Shown here: positions 1 through 4,973 of the stretch, piece by piece
How the letters are laid out: the number at the start of each line of letters is the position of its first letter
How positions within the stretch are numbered: the first letter of the stretch is position 1
Source: CAYNFH01 sp964396385
Lineage (GTDB): Bacteria > Armatimonadota > Chthonomonadetes > Chthonomonadales > CAJBBX01
Direction: 5' to 3'
Assembly: GCA_964396385.1 (NCBI GenBank)
Contig: CAYNFH010000314.1
Coordinates: 1-5,873 of the forward strand
Length of the DNA stretch: 5,873 nucleotides
Program-made: the position numbers and the translations under genes
The notes under the pieces: model-generated
Databases searched by the model: none
What the model saw: only the letters and a program-made list of their open reading frames with translations
Told to the model about the DNA's origin: nothing

Positions 1-216
1 CTCGAGGATGGCGGTGTGATTGTCGGCCGGGCGCGCAATCTCGCCCCCGAAGAGCTGCAGGGTCCGGGTGCTGCCGATGGCCAGGGTGCACCCCGGCGTC
101 GCCAGCTCCCCGAAGTCTTCGGTGTACATGGTCGCCTGCACGCCCGTGATCCGCTCATAGAAGCGGACCAGGCGCCCGATGTCGGCGGTGATGATGCGGA
201 CGGAGACGAATTTCAT
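1..216 (-). CDS. VOC (glyoxalase/bleomycin-resistance) superfamily protein, N-terminal 72 residues, partial
   Basis: The minus strand is open from an ATG at 216 to the window edge without a stop, giving 72 residues that begin MKFVSVRIITADIGRLVRFY. A beta strand followed by a helix with the pattern D-x-x-R-x-x-x-F-Y-E-x-x-x-G is typical of the first beta-alpha-beta-beta-beta module of vicinal-oxygen-chelate proteins. The later stretch with CTLAIGS and LQLFGG fits the following strands. The family includes glyoxalases, dioxygenases and antibiotic-binding proteins, so substrate and metal use cannot be assigned from half a protein. The start codon overlaps a TGA at 215-213 (ATGA), which closes the rplL-derived frame, so translation could be coupled. 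A strong Shine-Dalgarno is not visible; only a GGAAAA run lies about 7 nt upstream. The gene does not normally follow rplL, so the junction needs checking. Confidence 0.75.
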   Translation of the reverse strand, partial: MKFVSVRIITADIGRLVRFYERITGVQATMYTEDFGELATPGCTLAIGSTRTLQLFGGEIARPADNHTAILE

Positions 217-362
217 GAGGCTTTTTCCAGGGCTTGCGCCGCCGCAACGGCGACCGGGGCGGCCTAAACGCCCCACTGGTCCTGCAGAGCCTTGGTGAGC
301 TCCACCAGGTCCAGCACGCTCATCTTGCCAAGCCTATCGATGATGTCCTGATCTACAGCCAT
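213..362 (-). pseudogene. rplL: Truncated rplL: ribosomal protein L7/L12 N-terminal domain and hinge only
   Basis: From ATG at 362 the frame reads MAVDQDIIDRLGKMSVLDLV and then ELTKALQDQWGV, the typical L7/L12 dimerisation domain that binds the C-terminal helix of L10. It then meets TAG at 266-264 after 32 residues. Beyond the stop the same frame continues AAPVAVAAAQALEKAS to TGA at 215-213, and the AAPVAVAAA part matches the Ala-rich L7/L12 hinge. Family members are about 120-130 residues. The globular C-terminal domain that recruits EF-Tu and EF-G is absent, and a VOC gene follows instead. The Shine-Dalgarno AGGAGG (374-369) directly follows the rplJ stop with a 6-nt spacer, so the rplJ-rplL operon start is intact. 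TAG ends two other genes here, which argues against reassigned TAG. An L7/L12 lacking its C-terminal domain should not support translation, so either another rplL exists or the sequence is chimeric or wrong here. Confidence 0.85.
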
Positions 363-374
363 TGGGATCCTCCT

Positions 375-923
375 TTACGCTGCGCCCTCCGCCTGCCGCT
401 TGTCCGCGGCAGCCTGGAGGGTGCGCACAAACTCGCTGAGAATGCCGTTGAGCGTGAAGACGAAGTTGCTCAGCGGCGCCTGAATTGTTCCGACCGTCTG
501 CCCGAGAACCACCTGGCGCGGCGGCACCTTGGAGAGGGCGGTCACCTGATCGGGCGAGAGGACGCGGCCGTCCATGTAGCCGCCCTTCACCTTCACGTCC
601 GCCTTGCGAAGGTCCCGGAAGTAGTCCAGAAGCGCCTTCGTGGTGGTCACGACGTCTTCATTGGCGAACGCGATGGCGGTGGGGCCGTTTAACAGGCTCT
701 CCAGCTCCGGCGTCAGGCTGTCGCCCAGCGCGCGGCGAAAGAGCGTGTTTTTCACCACGTGGTACTCTCCGCCGGCCGGCCGCAGTTTGCCTCGGAGCGC
801 GGAGATCTCCGCCACGGTCATGCCGCGGTAGTCGGTCAGGATGGCCCCGGTGGAGCGGCCGAACACCTCCGTCAGCTCGCCGACGGTTTCCACTTTGTCG
901 GAACGCGGTCCCTTGGTCCGCAT
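375..923 (-). CDS. rplJ: Large ribosomal subunit protein uL10
   Basis: This 182-residue protein has the usual length and layout of bacterial L10, the base of the ribosomal stalk that anchors to 23S rRNA and carries L7/L12 dimers. The N-terminal globular domain shows the hallmark DYRGMTVAEISALR (residues 31-44), then a G-x-x-Y-x-V-x-K-N-T-L segment (52-61) and GPTAIAF (80-86). The C-terminal helix (about 150-178) is the L7/L12 docking site and looks intact. ATG at 923 is chosen because AGGAGG (940-935) lies 11 nt upstream; the in-frame GTG at 935 overlaps that Shine-Dalgarno and is unlikely. The stop TAA at 377-375 abuts the rplL ribosome-binding site, the standard rplJL arrangement. The gene has its own promoter, leader and attenuator upstream. 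The upstream neighbour is an exported protein rather than rplA. Confidence 0.97.
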   Translation of the reverse strand: MRTKGPRSDKVETVGELTEVFGRSTGAILTDYRGMTVAEISALRGKLRPAGGEYHVVKNTLFRRALGDSLTPELESLLNGPTAIAFANEDVVTTTKALLDYFRDLRKADVKVKGGYMDGRVLSPDQVTALSKVPPRQVVLGQTVGTIQAPLSNFVFTLNGILSEFVRTLQAAADKRQAEGAA

Positions 924-934
924 AGAGGGATTCA

Positions 935-940
935 CCTCCT
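935..940 (-). promoter_or_regulatory. Shine-Dalgarno of rplJ
   Basis: AGGAGG is read on the minus strand, 11 nt before ATG 923. It overlaps an alternative GTG codon at 935-933 and so decides the start in favour of 923. Confidence 0.85.
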
Positions 941-945
941 CTGGG

Positions 946-987
946 ATGGGTCTTCAGGTGTTCAGGTGTTCAGGTGTTCAGGTGTTC
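946..987. repeat. Octamer tandem repeat TTCAGGTG, locus 1 (rplJ 5' UTR)
   Basis: Four complete TTCAGGTG units (953-984) plus TTC are preceded by ATGGGTC (946-952). The same octamer in the same orientation, preceded by ATGGGTG, occurs at 4925-4969. In the rplJ transcript this reads as CACCTGAA units between the attenuator and the ribosome-binding site. The last unit forms the left arm of the palindrome at 976-1021. No gene overlaps it. It resembles a dispersed intergenic short tandem repeat; its function is unknown. Confidence 0.9.
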
Positions 988-1021
988 GGGATTTCAGGTC
1001 CTGAACCCGAAACACCTGAAC
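976..1021. repeat. Nested palindrome at the end of the octamer array
   Basis: The arm GTTCAGGTGTTCGGG (976-990) is complementary to CCCGAAACACCTGAAC (1006-1021) except for one extra base in the right arm. Between them lies a second palindrome, TTCAGG T CCTGAA (993-1005). In the rplJ messenger this would make a long hairpin roughly 50 nt upstream of the start codon, between the terminator and the Shine-Dalgarno. It could be a repeat-element end, an RNA stability structure or a cruciform. Confidence 0.85.
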
Positions 1022-1041
1022 GGTAGAACGCCTGAGGGCCC

Positions 1042-1079
1042 AAACAAAAAGGAATCGCCGCCGTGACAGCGGGATTCCT
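1042..1079 (-). terminator. Intrinsic terminator, probable attenuator of rplJ
   Basis: On the minus strand AGGAATC-CCGC (1079-1069) pairs with GCGG-(bulged C)-GATTCCT (1061-1050), an 11-bp stem with a 7-nt loop. It is followed by TTTTTGTTT (1050-1042, whose first T also closes the stem). It lies downstream of the promoter and L10-leader-like RNA and upstream of rplJ, with no gene ending nearby. It therefore most likely terminates the leader transcript conditionally. Transcription attenuation of rplJL by the L10-L12 complex is established in Bacillus subtilis; applying it here is inference. Confidence 0.85.
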
Positions 1080-1086
1080 CGGGTGG

Positions 1087-1104
1087 CAGGGCGCAGGCGC
1101 CCTG
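1087..1104 (-). promoter_or_regulatory. Strong GC hairpin in the rplJ leader
   Basis: CAGGGCG and CGCCCTG form a perfect 7-bp stem around a 4-nt loop (CCTG on the minus strand). It lies immediately upstream of the attenuator stem, between it and the L10-leader core. It has no U-tract of its own, so it is more likely a structural element of the leader than a terminator. Confidence 0.7.
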
Positions 1105-1140
1105 GAGGGTTCAGTCTGGAAGGAATGAACGCGCTCTTCC

Positions 1141-1228
1141 CTCGGCTGGCCCCTACCGTCTGTAGGAATTAAGTCTTCATTGGCCCGGGGGTTCAGCCCG
1201 TGGCAAGAGACGCCGGCTGTCTTCGGCA
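1141..1228 (-). promoter_or_regulatory. L10 leader (autoregulatory ribosomal-protein leader RNA)
   Basis: The minus strand carries a GCCGAAGACAGCCGGCG block (1227-1211), then AATGAAGACTTAATTCCTAC and AGACGGTAGG (about 1181-1152). AGACAG-x-x-GG-x-G followed by a TTAAT-x-CCT-x-C and GACGG-like block is the pattern I recognise from L10 leaders preceding rplJ, which bind the L10-L12 complex and turn down rplJL expression. CCTAC/GTAGG (1166-1162 with 1157-1153) can form a small hairpin. The position between a promoter and an attenuator upstream of rplJ supports the call. Exact boundaries and the kink-turn cannot be fixed by eye; a covariance-model search would settle them. Confidence 0.75.
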
Positions 1229-1258
1229 AGATTCACATTATGAAGTTGAACGGTGGCT

Positions 1259-1287
1259 AGTATACCTGTGCGCGGGCAGACCGTCAA
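1259..1287 (-). promoter_or_regulatory. Sigma70-type promoter of the rplJ operon
   Basis: TTGACG (-35, 1287-1282) and TATACT (-10, 1264-1259) are separated by exactly 17 nt on the minus strand. Both boxes are near consensus in an otherwise GC-rich region. Predicted transcription starts near 1252, just upstream of the L10-leader-like block, giving a 5' UTR of roughly 330 nt. The -35 box starts 3 nt from the edge of the heptamer repeat hairpin. Confidence 0.85.
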
Positions 1288-1290
1288 GGC

Positions 1291-1367
1291 TAGTAGTCAG
1301 TAGTCAGTAGTCAGTAGGGCCGAGCGCGGCCGGGCTTTTCTACTGGCTACTGGCTACTGGCTACTGA
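1291..1367. repeat. Facing heptamer tandem arrays forming one long inverted repeat
   Basis: The left array (1291-1317) is TAGTAG followed by three TCAGTAG units. The right array (1340-1367) is three CTACTGG units and a final CTACTGA. They are inverted copies separated by 22 nt holding a second small hairpin, GGCCG-AGCG-CGGCC (1318-1331), then GGGCTTTT. As plus-strand RNA the arms pair for 27 bp with a G-U wobble at each seventh position; as minus-strand RNA the same positions are A-C mismatches. The element fills the space between the stop of the stalk-domain gene (1375) and the rplJ promoter. It may act as a boundary, transcript 3' end or dispersed repeat; this is not shown. Confidence 0.9.
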
Positions 1368-1374
1368 TAAGGTC

Positions 1375-2433
1375 TTACCGGTACTCGTCGTATCGACCGG
1401 CGGCGGCCGAGTAGACGAGCTGACGGTCCAGACGCACGCCGAACTCCGTGCCGGATCCTACGCGCACGTTCGCCGGCCGCTGGTTGCGTACTTCATTGTA
1501 CAGGTAGCCCAGTCCCGCGCCAATCAGCGTGCTCAGAAGCTGATTGTTCTTGCTCAGGGAGCCGATTACCAGGCCGCCCGCGGCGCCGATGCCGATGAAC
1601 TTCAGCCGCTCCCGCTCCTTGTCCGACCTGGCGACCAGCCTGCCGTCCGACGCTCGCCGGACACTGTTGCTCTGGAGCGAAATCAGGCTGCCCTCCATCG
1701 GGAACGACTCGCCATCGGGGAAGACGGCTCGGCGGAAGTCCAGGTCCAGTGTGCCGGGGTGATCGCCGGTAGCGGGCTCGGCATCGCGCACGACCCCCTG
1801 GATGCGCGTACCGTCCGGCAGGCCGGCATTGTCGCCTCCCGGGCGGACCGTGACCGAGAATCGGTCGCCTGGCTGGCTGCTGTCGCTGCTCAGAGTGTCG
1901 TTGAGCCGGACCGGGATCACCGTACCCGTCGGGAGAACATACCGTACGGTGGCACCGCGCGTGACGTGGGCCCGGATGGGCCGATAGCTGTCATAGGCGA
2001 CCGCGCCGCCGTTGGTGCGAATGTCGACCGTCTGAGAAGCGGACCGCCAGCGCACATCGGCGCCCAGCGCCTCGCTGACGAACCGGAGGGGCACCATGGC
2101 GCTCCCGGCGATGACCATCGCCGGAGTGTCCAGGCGTACCGGCTCCCCGTTCACCCGCGCAGTGTAGCTCCCGATCGGCAACTGGATGTCGGTGCCACCT
2201 CTGTGAGCGAATACGGTGCGGATGCCCGGATCCCAGTTAACGCTTGCGCCGATCTGCTCCAGCACTCCGCGTAGCGGCACCACAACGTGGCCGTTCACCT
2301 GGCGCGGTCCGGCTCCAGTGAAATAGACGGGCTGTCCGTTGACGCGGACATGGATGGAATAGGCGCCTGCTCCCGAGCCCGCCAGCGTGAGTGACGCGAG
2401 AACAGCCGCCTTGAGGAGAATTGATCTGTTCAT
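1375..2433 (-). CDS. Exported protein with copper-amine-oxidase-N-type stalk repeats and glycine-rich C-terminal segment
   Basis: The protein has 352 residues. Residues 1-24 form a Sec signal peptide: MNRS with K8, then a hydrophobic run and a GAGA-type cleavage region. Two stalk-type repeats of the copper amine oxidase N-terminal domain family follow (about 28-78 and 92-138), each with VNG-x-PV, then VPLR and a W-x-x-x-x-x-x-V strand. The name is historical: these repeats are extracellular or wall-associated modules and do not imply oxidase activity. Residues 168-252 look like a beta-rich domain (IPVRLNDTLSS, PDGTRIQGVV). Residues 279-311 are glycine-rich and hydrophobic (GIGAAGGLVIGS, LIGAGLGYLY), like glycine-zipper segments that insert in or span membranes. 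GGGAGG (2445-2440) 6 nt before ATG 2433 decides the start; the ATG at 2478 would add 15 residues in front of the signal peptide. It follows the membrane genes at 102 bp. Its function is unknown. Confidence 0.85.
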   Translation of the reverse strand: MNRSILLKAAVLASLTLAGSGAGAYSIHVRVNGQPVYFTGAGPRQVNGHVVVPLRGVLEQIGASVNWDPGIRTVFAHRGGTDIQLPIGSYTARVNGEPVRLDTPAMVIAGSAMVPLRFVSEALGADVRWRSASQTVDIRTNGGAVAYDSYRPIRAHVTRGATVRYVLPTGTVIPVRLNDTLSSDSSQPGDRFSVTVRPGGDNAGLPDGTRIQGVVRDAEPATGDHPGTLDLDFRRAVFPDGESFPMEGSLISLQSNSVRRASDGRLVARSDKERERLKFIGIGAAGGLVIGSLSKNNQLLSTLIGAGLGYLYNEVRNQRPANVRVGSGTEFGVRLDRQLVYSAAAGRYDEYR

Positions 2434-2446
2434 CTTAAGCCTCCCG

Positions 2447-2470
2447 GCCTGCCTCAGCGAACGGGCAGGC
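2447..2470 (-). promoter_or_regulatory. Hairpin immediately upstream of the stalk-protein Shine-Dalgarno
   Basis: GCCTGCC and GGCAGGC form a perfect 7-bp stem with a 10-nt loop, ending one base before the GGGAGG at 2445-2440. No U-tract follows, so it is not an intrinsic terminator. It could stabilise the transcript or affect ribosome access. No convincing promoter is visible in the 102-bp gap. Confidence 0.5.
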
Positions 2471-2535
2471 CCGTGCATTCACTAGGACGCAGACGGTTGC
2501 CGGTCCGTTCCGTGACGGCGGACGACGTGAAATCG

Positions 2536-4920
2536 CTACAGCAGGCCGGTGCGTTTCCGCACGATCCACTCAAGAGTGAGCGGGGTGATGAAAAGGAGGA
2601 GGAGGGCAGGGGAGTCCCAGAGCTCGTGCTCGGATTCGCTATGGACGGTCAGGTCATTGGCGTGGAGGGAGTTCATCCACGACCGCAGCTCGTCCGGGAA
2701 GTAGTACTTGCCGCCGCCGGCCGCGGCGATCTTCTTGAGCAGCGCCTCATTCATCTCAGGCTGCTGGCCCTCCAGGGCTACGCTCTGCACCAGGAAGGTG
2801 GTGGTCGCCGCGGACTGCGGGTTGGCCGGCGAAGCGACGGAGAGCCGGAACCGGCCGGTGCGCTCCGCAAGGATGTCCGTGGTGTAAAGGCCGGGGGAGC
2901 CAGGCACCGCCGTGAGCGTCACCCGGACGGGCGCGCCGGTCTCTCCACGCAGCAGGGCCGTCACCTGCCGTACCTTAATGGGCCGGTAGAAGCTGTCCAG
3001 GAGCCTGCCGTGGAAGCTTACCCGGTCGCCCACGGCGTACTCGCCGCGGTCCGCGCTCACCTGGGCAAAGCGGTTGCCGCCGGCCGCCTCGTGTGGGGTC
3101 ATCTCCCGGATCACCTGGCCCCAGTAGCGGTAGAAGTATCTGTCGCCCACGCGCCATCGCCAGCGCCAGGTGCTGTCCACAAGCGACATGTAGCACCGGC
3201 CGGCGCCAAAGGACTGCCGCGCCAGCACGATGCGCTTGCCGTAGGCGTTGGTCCGGACCGGATTTACGGCGAGCACCGTCGCGCCCGGCTTCGCCCGCTC
3301 CACGCCAGCGCTCCAGAACATTCCCGGCAGCGACTGCCAGTCCCGCGCGTTCTCCGACGGGTCATNNNNNNNNNNCTGCCTTCCCGCCTCGGTCAGCTCC
3401 CACTGGAACGGCTCGTCGGTCTTCACCTGCTCCGGGAAGGGCTCCAGCACCACGGGGAAGATCGCCTCCAGCGCCGTGCCGCGGTATTCGCCGGGCATGT
3501 GCTTCTCCCCGGCGATGACGATGAGGCTGCCGCCCTTGTCCTCCACGAAGCGCCGGATGTTCTGAACCTGTGCATCGCTGAAGTAGGACCTGGGCACGTC
3601 ACCCAGAATGAGGATATCGAAGTCGAACAGGCCCTTTTCATCCGCAGGGAAGCCGTAGATGGGCACGTTGCCCTCGCCGCCTGTCTTCGCGTTGCTGGAC
3701 GCCAGAATGCAGCTAAACTGGATCTGCGTGTCCCGCTGGATGGCGTTCTTGAGGTAGCGATACTCCCAGCGCGGCTCACCCTCCACGTACAGGATCTTCA
3801 GCTTCTTGGAGACCACGTCCTGGACAAAGCTCTTGGCGTTGTTCTTGCCGGTGATCTCGTCCGGCAGGACGGCGGTAGAGACGCTATAGGTGAAGGAGCC
3901 GGTCTGCTTTGGGGTGTAGGTGAAGGTTACGGTCTGCTTCTGGGAGGCCGGACCCAGCCGTAGAGACTGGGCGCCGATGACCTGTCCGCCGCGTCGAAGG
4001 GTTACCGCAATGGTCCGGCCGGTGTATCCTCGCTGGGAGACGCCCGCGAAGACCTGCACGATATTGTCCTTGCGCACCTTCCGGTCCGCCAGGACCTCCG
4101 TGATGGCGACATCCTTCGTGGGGGTCGGGTCTCCGACTCCGAGCGTGCTCACGCGGACCCCCTGCGCGCGAGCGCTCTCGGCCACTCCCACCGGGTCATC
4201 GCCCAGGTTGTTGCCGCCGTCGCTCAGGATGAGCGCGCCGGAGATGTGCTGGCCCGCCACGTCCTCCAATGCCCGCTCAAGGGCCGTACCGATCTGGGTA
4301 GATCCACCGTGCTGCCCGTCCGGCGCGGCCTGCAGCCGGAACTCTGCGAGCTGCTTTGGTTCGGAGGGGACCGGCACGGGCCGCGCGTCCGCGCCAAACC
4401 GGTACAGGCGAAGGTTATACTCCTTCCCGAGCCTGGCAACCAGGTTAGCTCCGGAGCTGTTGGCGAGGCGCTCCACCACCTGGGCGCGGGTCAGGTGAGC
4501 CGGGTCCTCTCCGGCGGCCCTCATCTCTCGTCCCCGCCGATCCGCCGGCAGCCGGGTGTCCACGCGGCCCATGCTCAGCGAATCGTCCACGAGCACCAGG
4601 ACGCTCGACTTCACGCGCTCGGACTGTTCCAGCCGGACCATGGGCTGGAGCAGCATGACAAGCAGGGCGGAGAGCGCGACGAGGCGTAGCAGCAGCAGGG
4701 GGACCTTCACCCACAGGCTGGGTCGCGTGCCGTCCCGCAGGTAGAGGGCGCCAAACCAGAGTGCGCCGACCGCCAATACGACCACGGCCGCCCGGACCGG
4801 CCACGCGCCGGCCAGGTAGAAGTGGGCCTGCTGGAGCCGCCGGTCGACCGCCGGCGTCAGGCCCAGCAGCCGCCTCAGGTGGTCATTCGCGACGATTGAG
4901 TGTAGGAGCAGTAAGTGCAT
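2536..4920 (-). CDS. Membrane-anchored VWA protein with glutamine-amidotransferase-like domain
   Basis: About 794 residues are visible, with four unknown across the N run. Two N-terminal membrane segments (about 43-61 and 72-92) are followed by a von Willebrand A domain (about 105-265). It has a complete-looking MIDAS: D-D-S-L-S at 112-116, T208 in GGSTQIG and D234 in LILSDGG. Residues 270-370 are beta-rich. Residues 372-492 match a class-I GATase-like fold without an evident catalytic triad (ILYVEGEPRWEYRYLK, then FDILILGDVP and IVIAGEKHMPGEYRG). The conserved DSTWRWRWRVGDRYFYRYWG follows at 582-601, then a beta-sandwich region and a last membrane helix (about 770-787). Such proteins usually sit beside MoxR ATPase, DUF58 and BatA-like genes, as here, and are thought to act at the cell envelope; their biochemical role is not settled. 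ATG 4920 lacks a Shine-Dalgarno, and the frame upstream meets TGA at 4935-4933. Confidence 0.88.
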   Translation of the reverse strand: MHLLLLHSIVANDHLRRLLGLTPAVDRRLQQAHFYLAGAWPVRAAVVVLAVGALWFGALYLRDGTRPSLWVKVPLLLLRLVALSALLVMLLQPMVRLEQSERVKSSVLVLVDDSLSMGRVDTRLPADRRGREMRAAGEDPAHLTRAQVVERLANSSGANLVARLGKEYNLRLYRFGADARPVPVPSEPKQLAEFRLQAAPDGQHGGSTQIGTALERALEDVAGQHISGALILSDGGNNLGDDPVGVAESARAQGVRVSTLGVGDPTPTKDVAITEVLADRKVRKDNIVQVFAGVSQRGYTGRTIAVTLRRGGQVIGAQSLRLGPASQKQTVTFTYTPKQTGSFTYSVSTAVLPDEITGKNNAKSFVQDVVSKKLKILYVEGEPRWEYRYLKNAIQRDTQIQFSCILASSNAKTGGEGNVPIYGFPADEKGLFDFDILILGDVPRSYFSDAQVQNIRRFVEDKGGSLIVIAGEKHMPGEYRGTALEAIFPVVLEPFPEQVKTDEPFQWELTEAGRQXXXXDPSENARDWQSLPGMFWSAGVERAKPGATVLAVNPVRTNAYGKRIVLARQSFGAGRCYMSLVDSTWRWRWRVGDRYFYRYWGQVIREMTPHEAAGGNRFAQVSADRGEYAVGDRVSFHGRLLDSFYRPIKVRQVTALLRGETGAPVRVTLTAVPGSPGLYTTDILAERTGRFRLSVASPANPQSAATTTFLVQSVALEGQQPEMNEALLKKIAAAGGGKYYFPDELRSWMNSLHANDLTVHSESEHELWDSPALLLLFITPLTLEWIVRKRTGLL
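3366..3375. other. Assembly gap (ten N) inside the VWA/GATase gene
   Basis: Ten N interrupt the coding sequence at residues 516-519 between EAGRQ and DPSENARDW. The frame is kept on both sides if the gap is ten bases, but ten N may be a placeholder. From recall of related proteins I would expect a few more residues here, so the true gap may be longer. Confidence 0.98.
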
Positions 4921-4924
4921 CTGT

Positions 4925-4969
4925 ATGGGTGTTCAGGTGTTCAGGTGTTCAGGTGTTCAGGTGTTCAGG
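4925..4969. repeat. Octamer tandem repeat TTCAGGTG, locus 2
   Basis: Four full TTCAGGTG units (4932-4963) and TTCAGG (4964-4969) are preceded by ATGGGTG (4925-4931). It nearly fills the 67-bp gap between the BatA-like stop and the next start codon, ending about 5 nt from that ATG. It matches the array at 946-987 in unit, orientation, copy number and left flank (ATGGGT plus one base). Confidence 0.92.
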
Positions 4970-4973
4970 ACCC

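Noticed and set aside
264..266. TAG as selenocysteine- or pyrrolysine-like recoding
   Set aside because: L7/L12 has no use for such a residue in its hinge, the C-terminal domain is missing anyway, and TAG is an ordinary stop elsewhere in the window.
234..925. Plus-strand frames across rplJ and rplL
   Set aside because: They are antisense to an unmistakable rplJ and have no recognisable product.
921..935. GTG at 935 as the rplJ start
   Set aside because: It overlaps the Shine-Dalgarno; ATG 923 has a proper spacing and gives a normal L10 N-terminus.
978..1229. Minus-strand frame of 83 codons upstream of rplJ
   Set aside because: It covers the L10-leader-like RNA, terminator and repeat, has no ribosome-binding site, and its tail encodes the repeat.
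946..1367. CRISPR array
   Set aside because: The repeats are 7-8 bp contiguous tandem units with no unique spacers and no cas genes.
2471..2535. Terminator after the VWA/GATase gene
   Set aside because: Only a 5-bp GTCCG/CGGAC pairing is visible with no U-tract.
2473..3963. Long plus-strand open frame of 496 codons opposite the VWA/GATase gene
   Set aside because: It is antisense to a gene with clear domains, crosses the N gap, has a low-complexity Arg/His/Leu/Val-rich translation with no motif, and lacks a ribosome-binding site. Long antisense frames are expected in GC-rich coding DNA.
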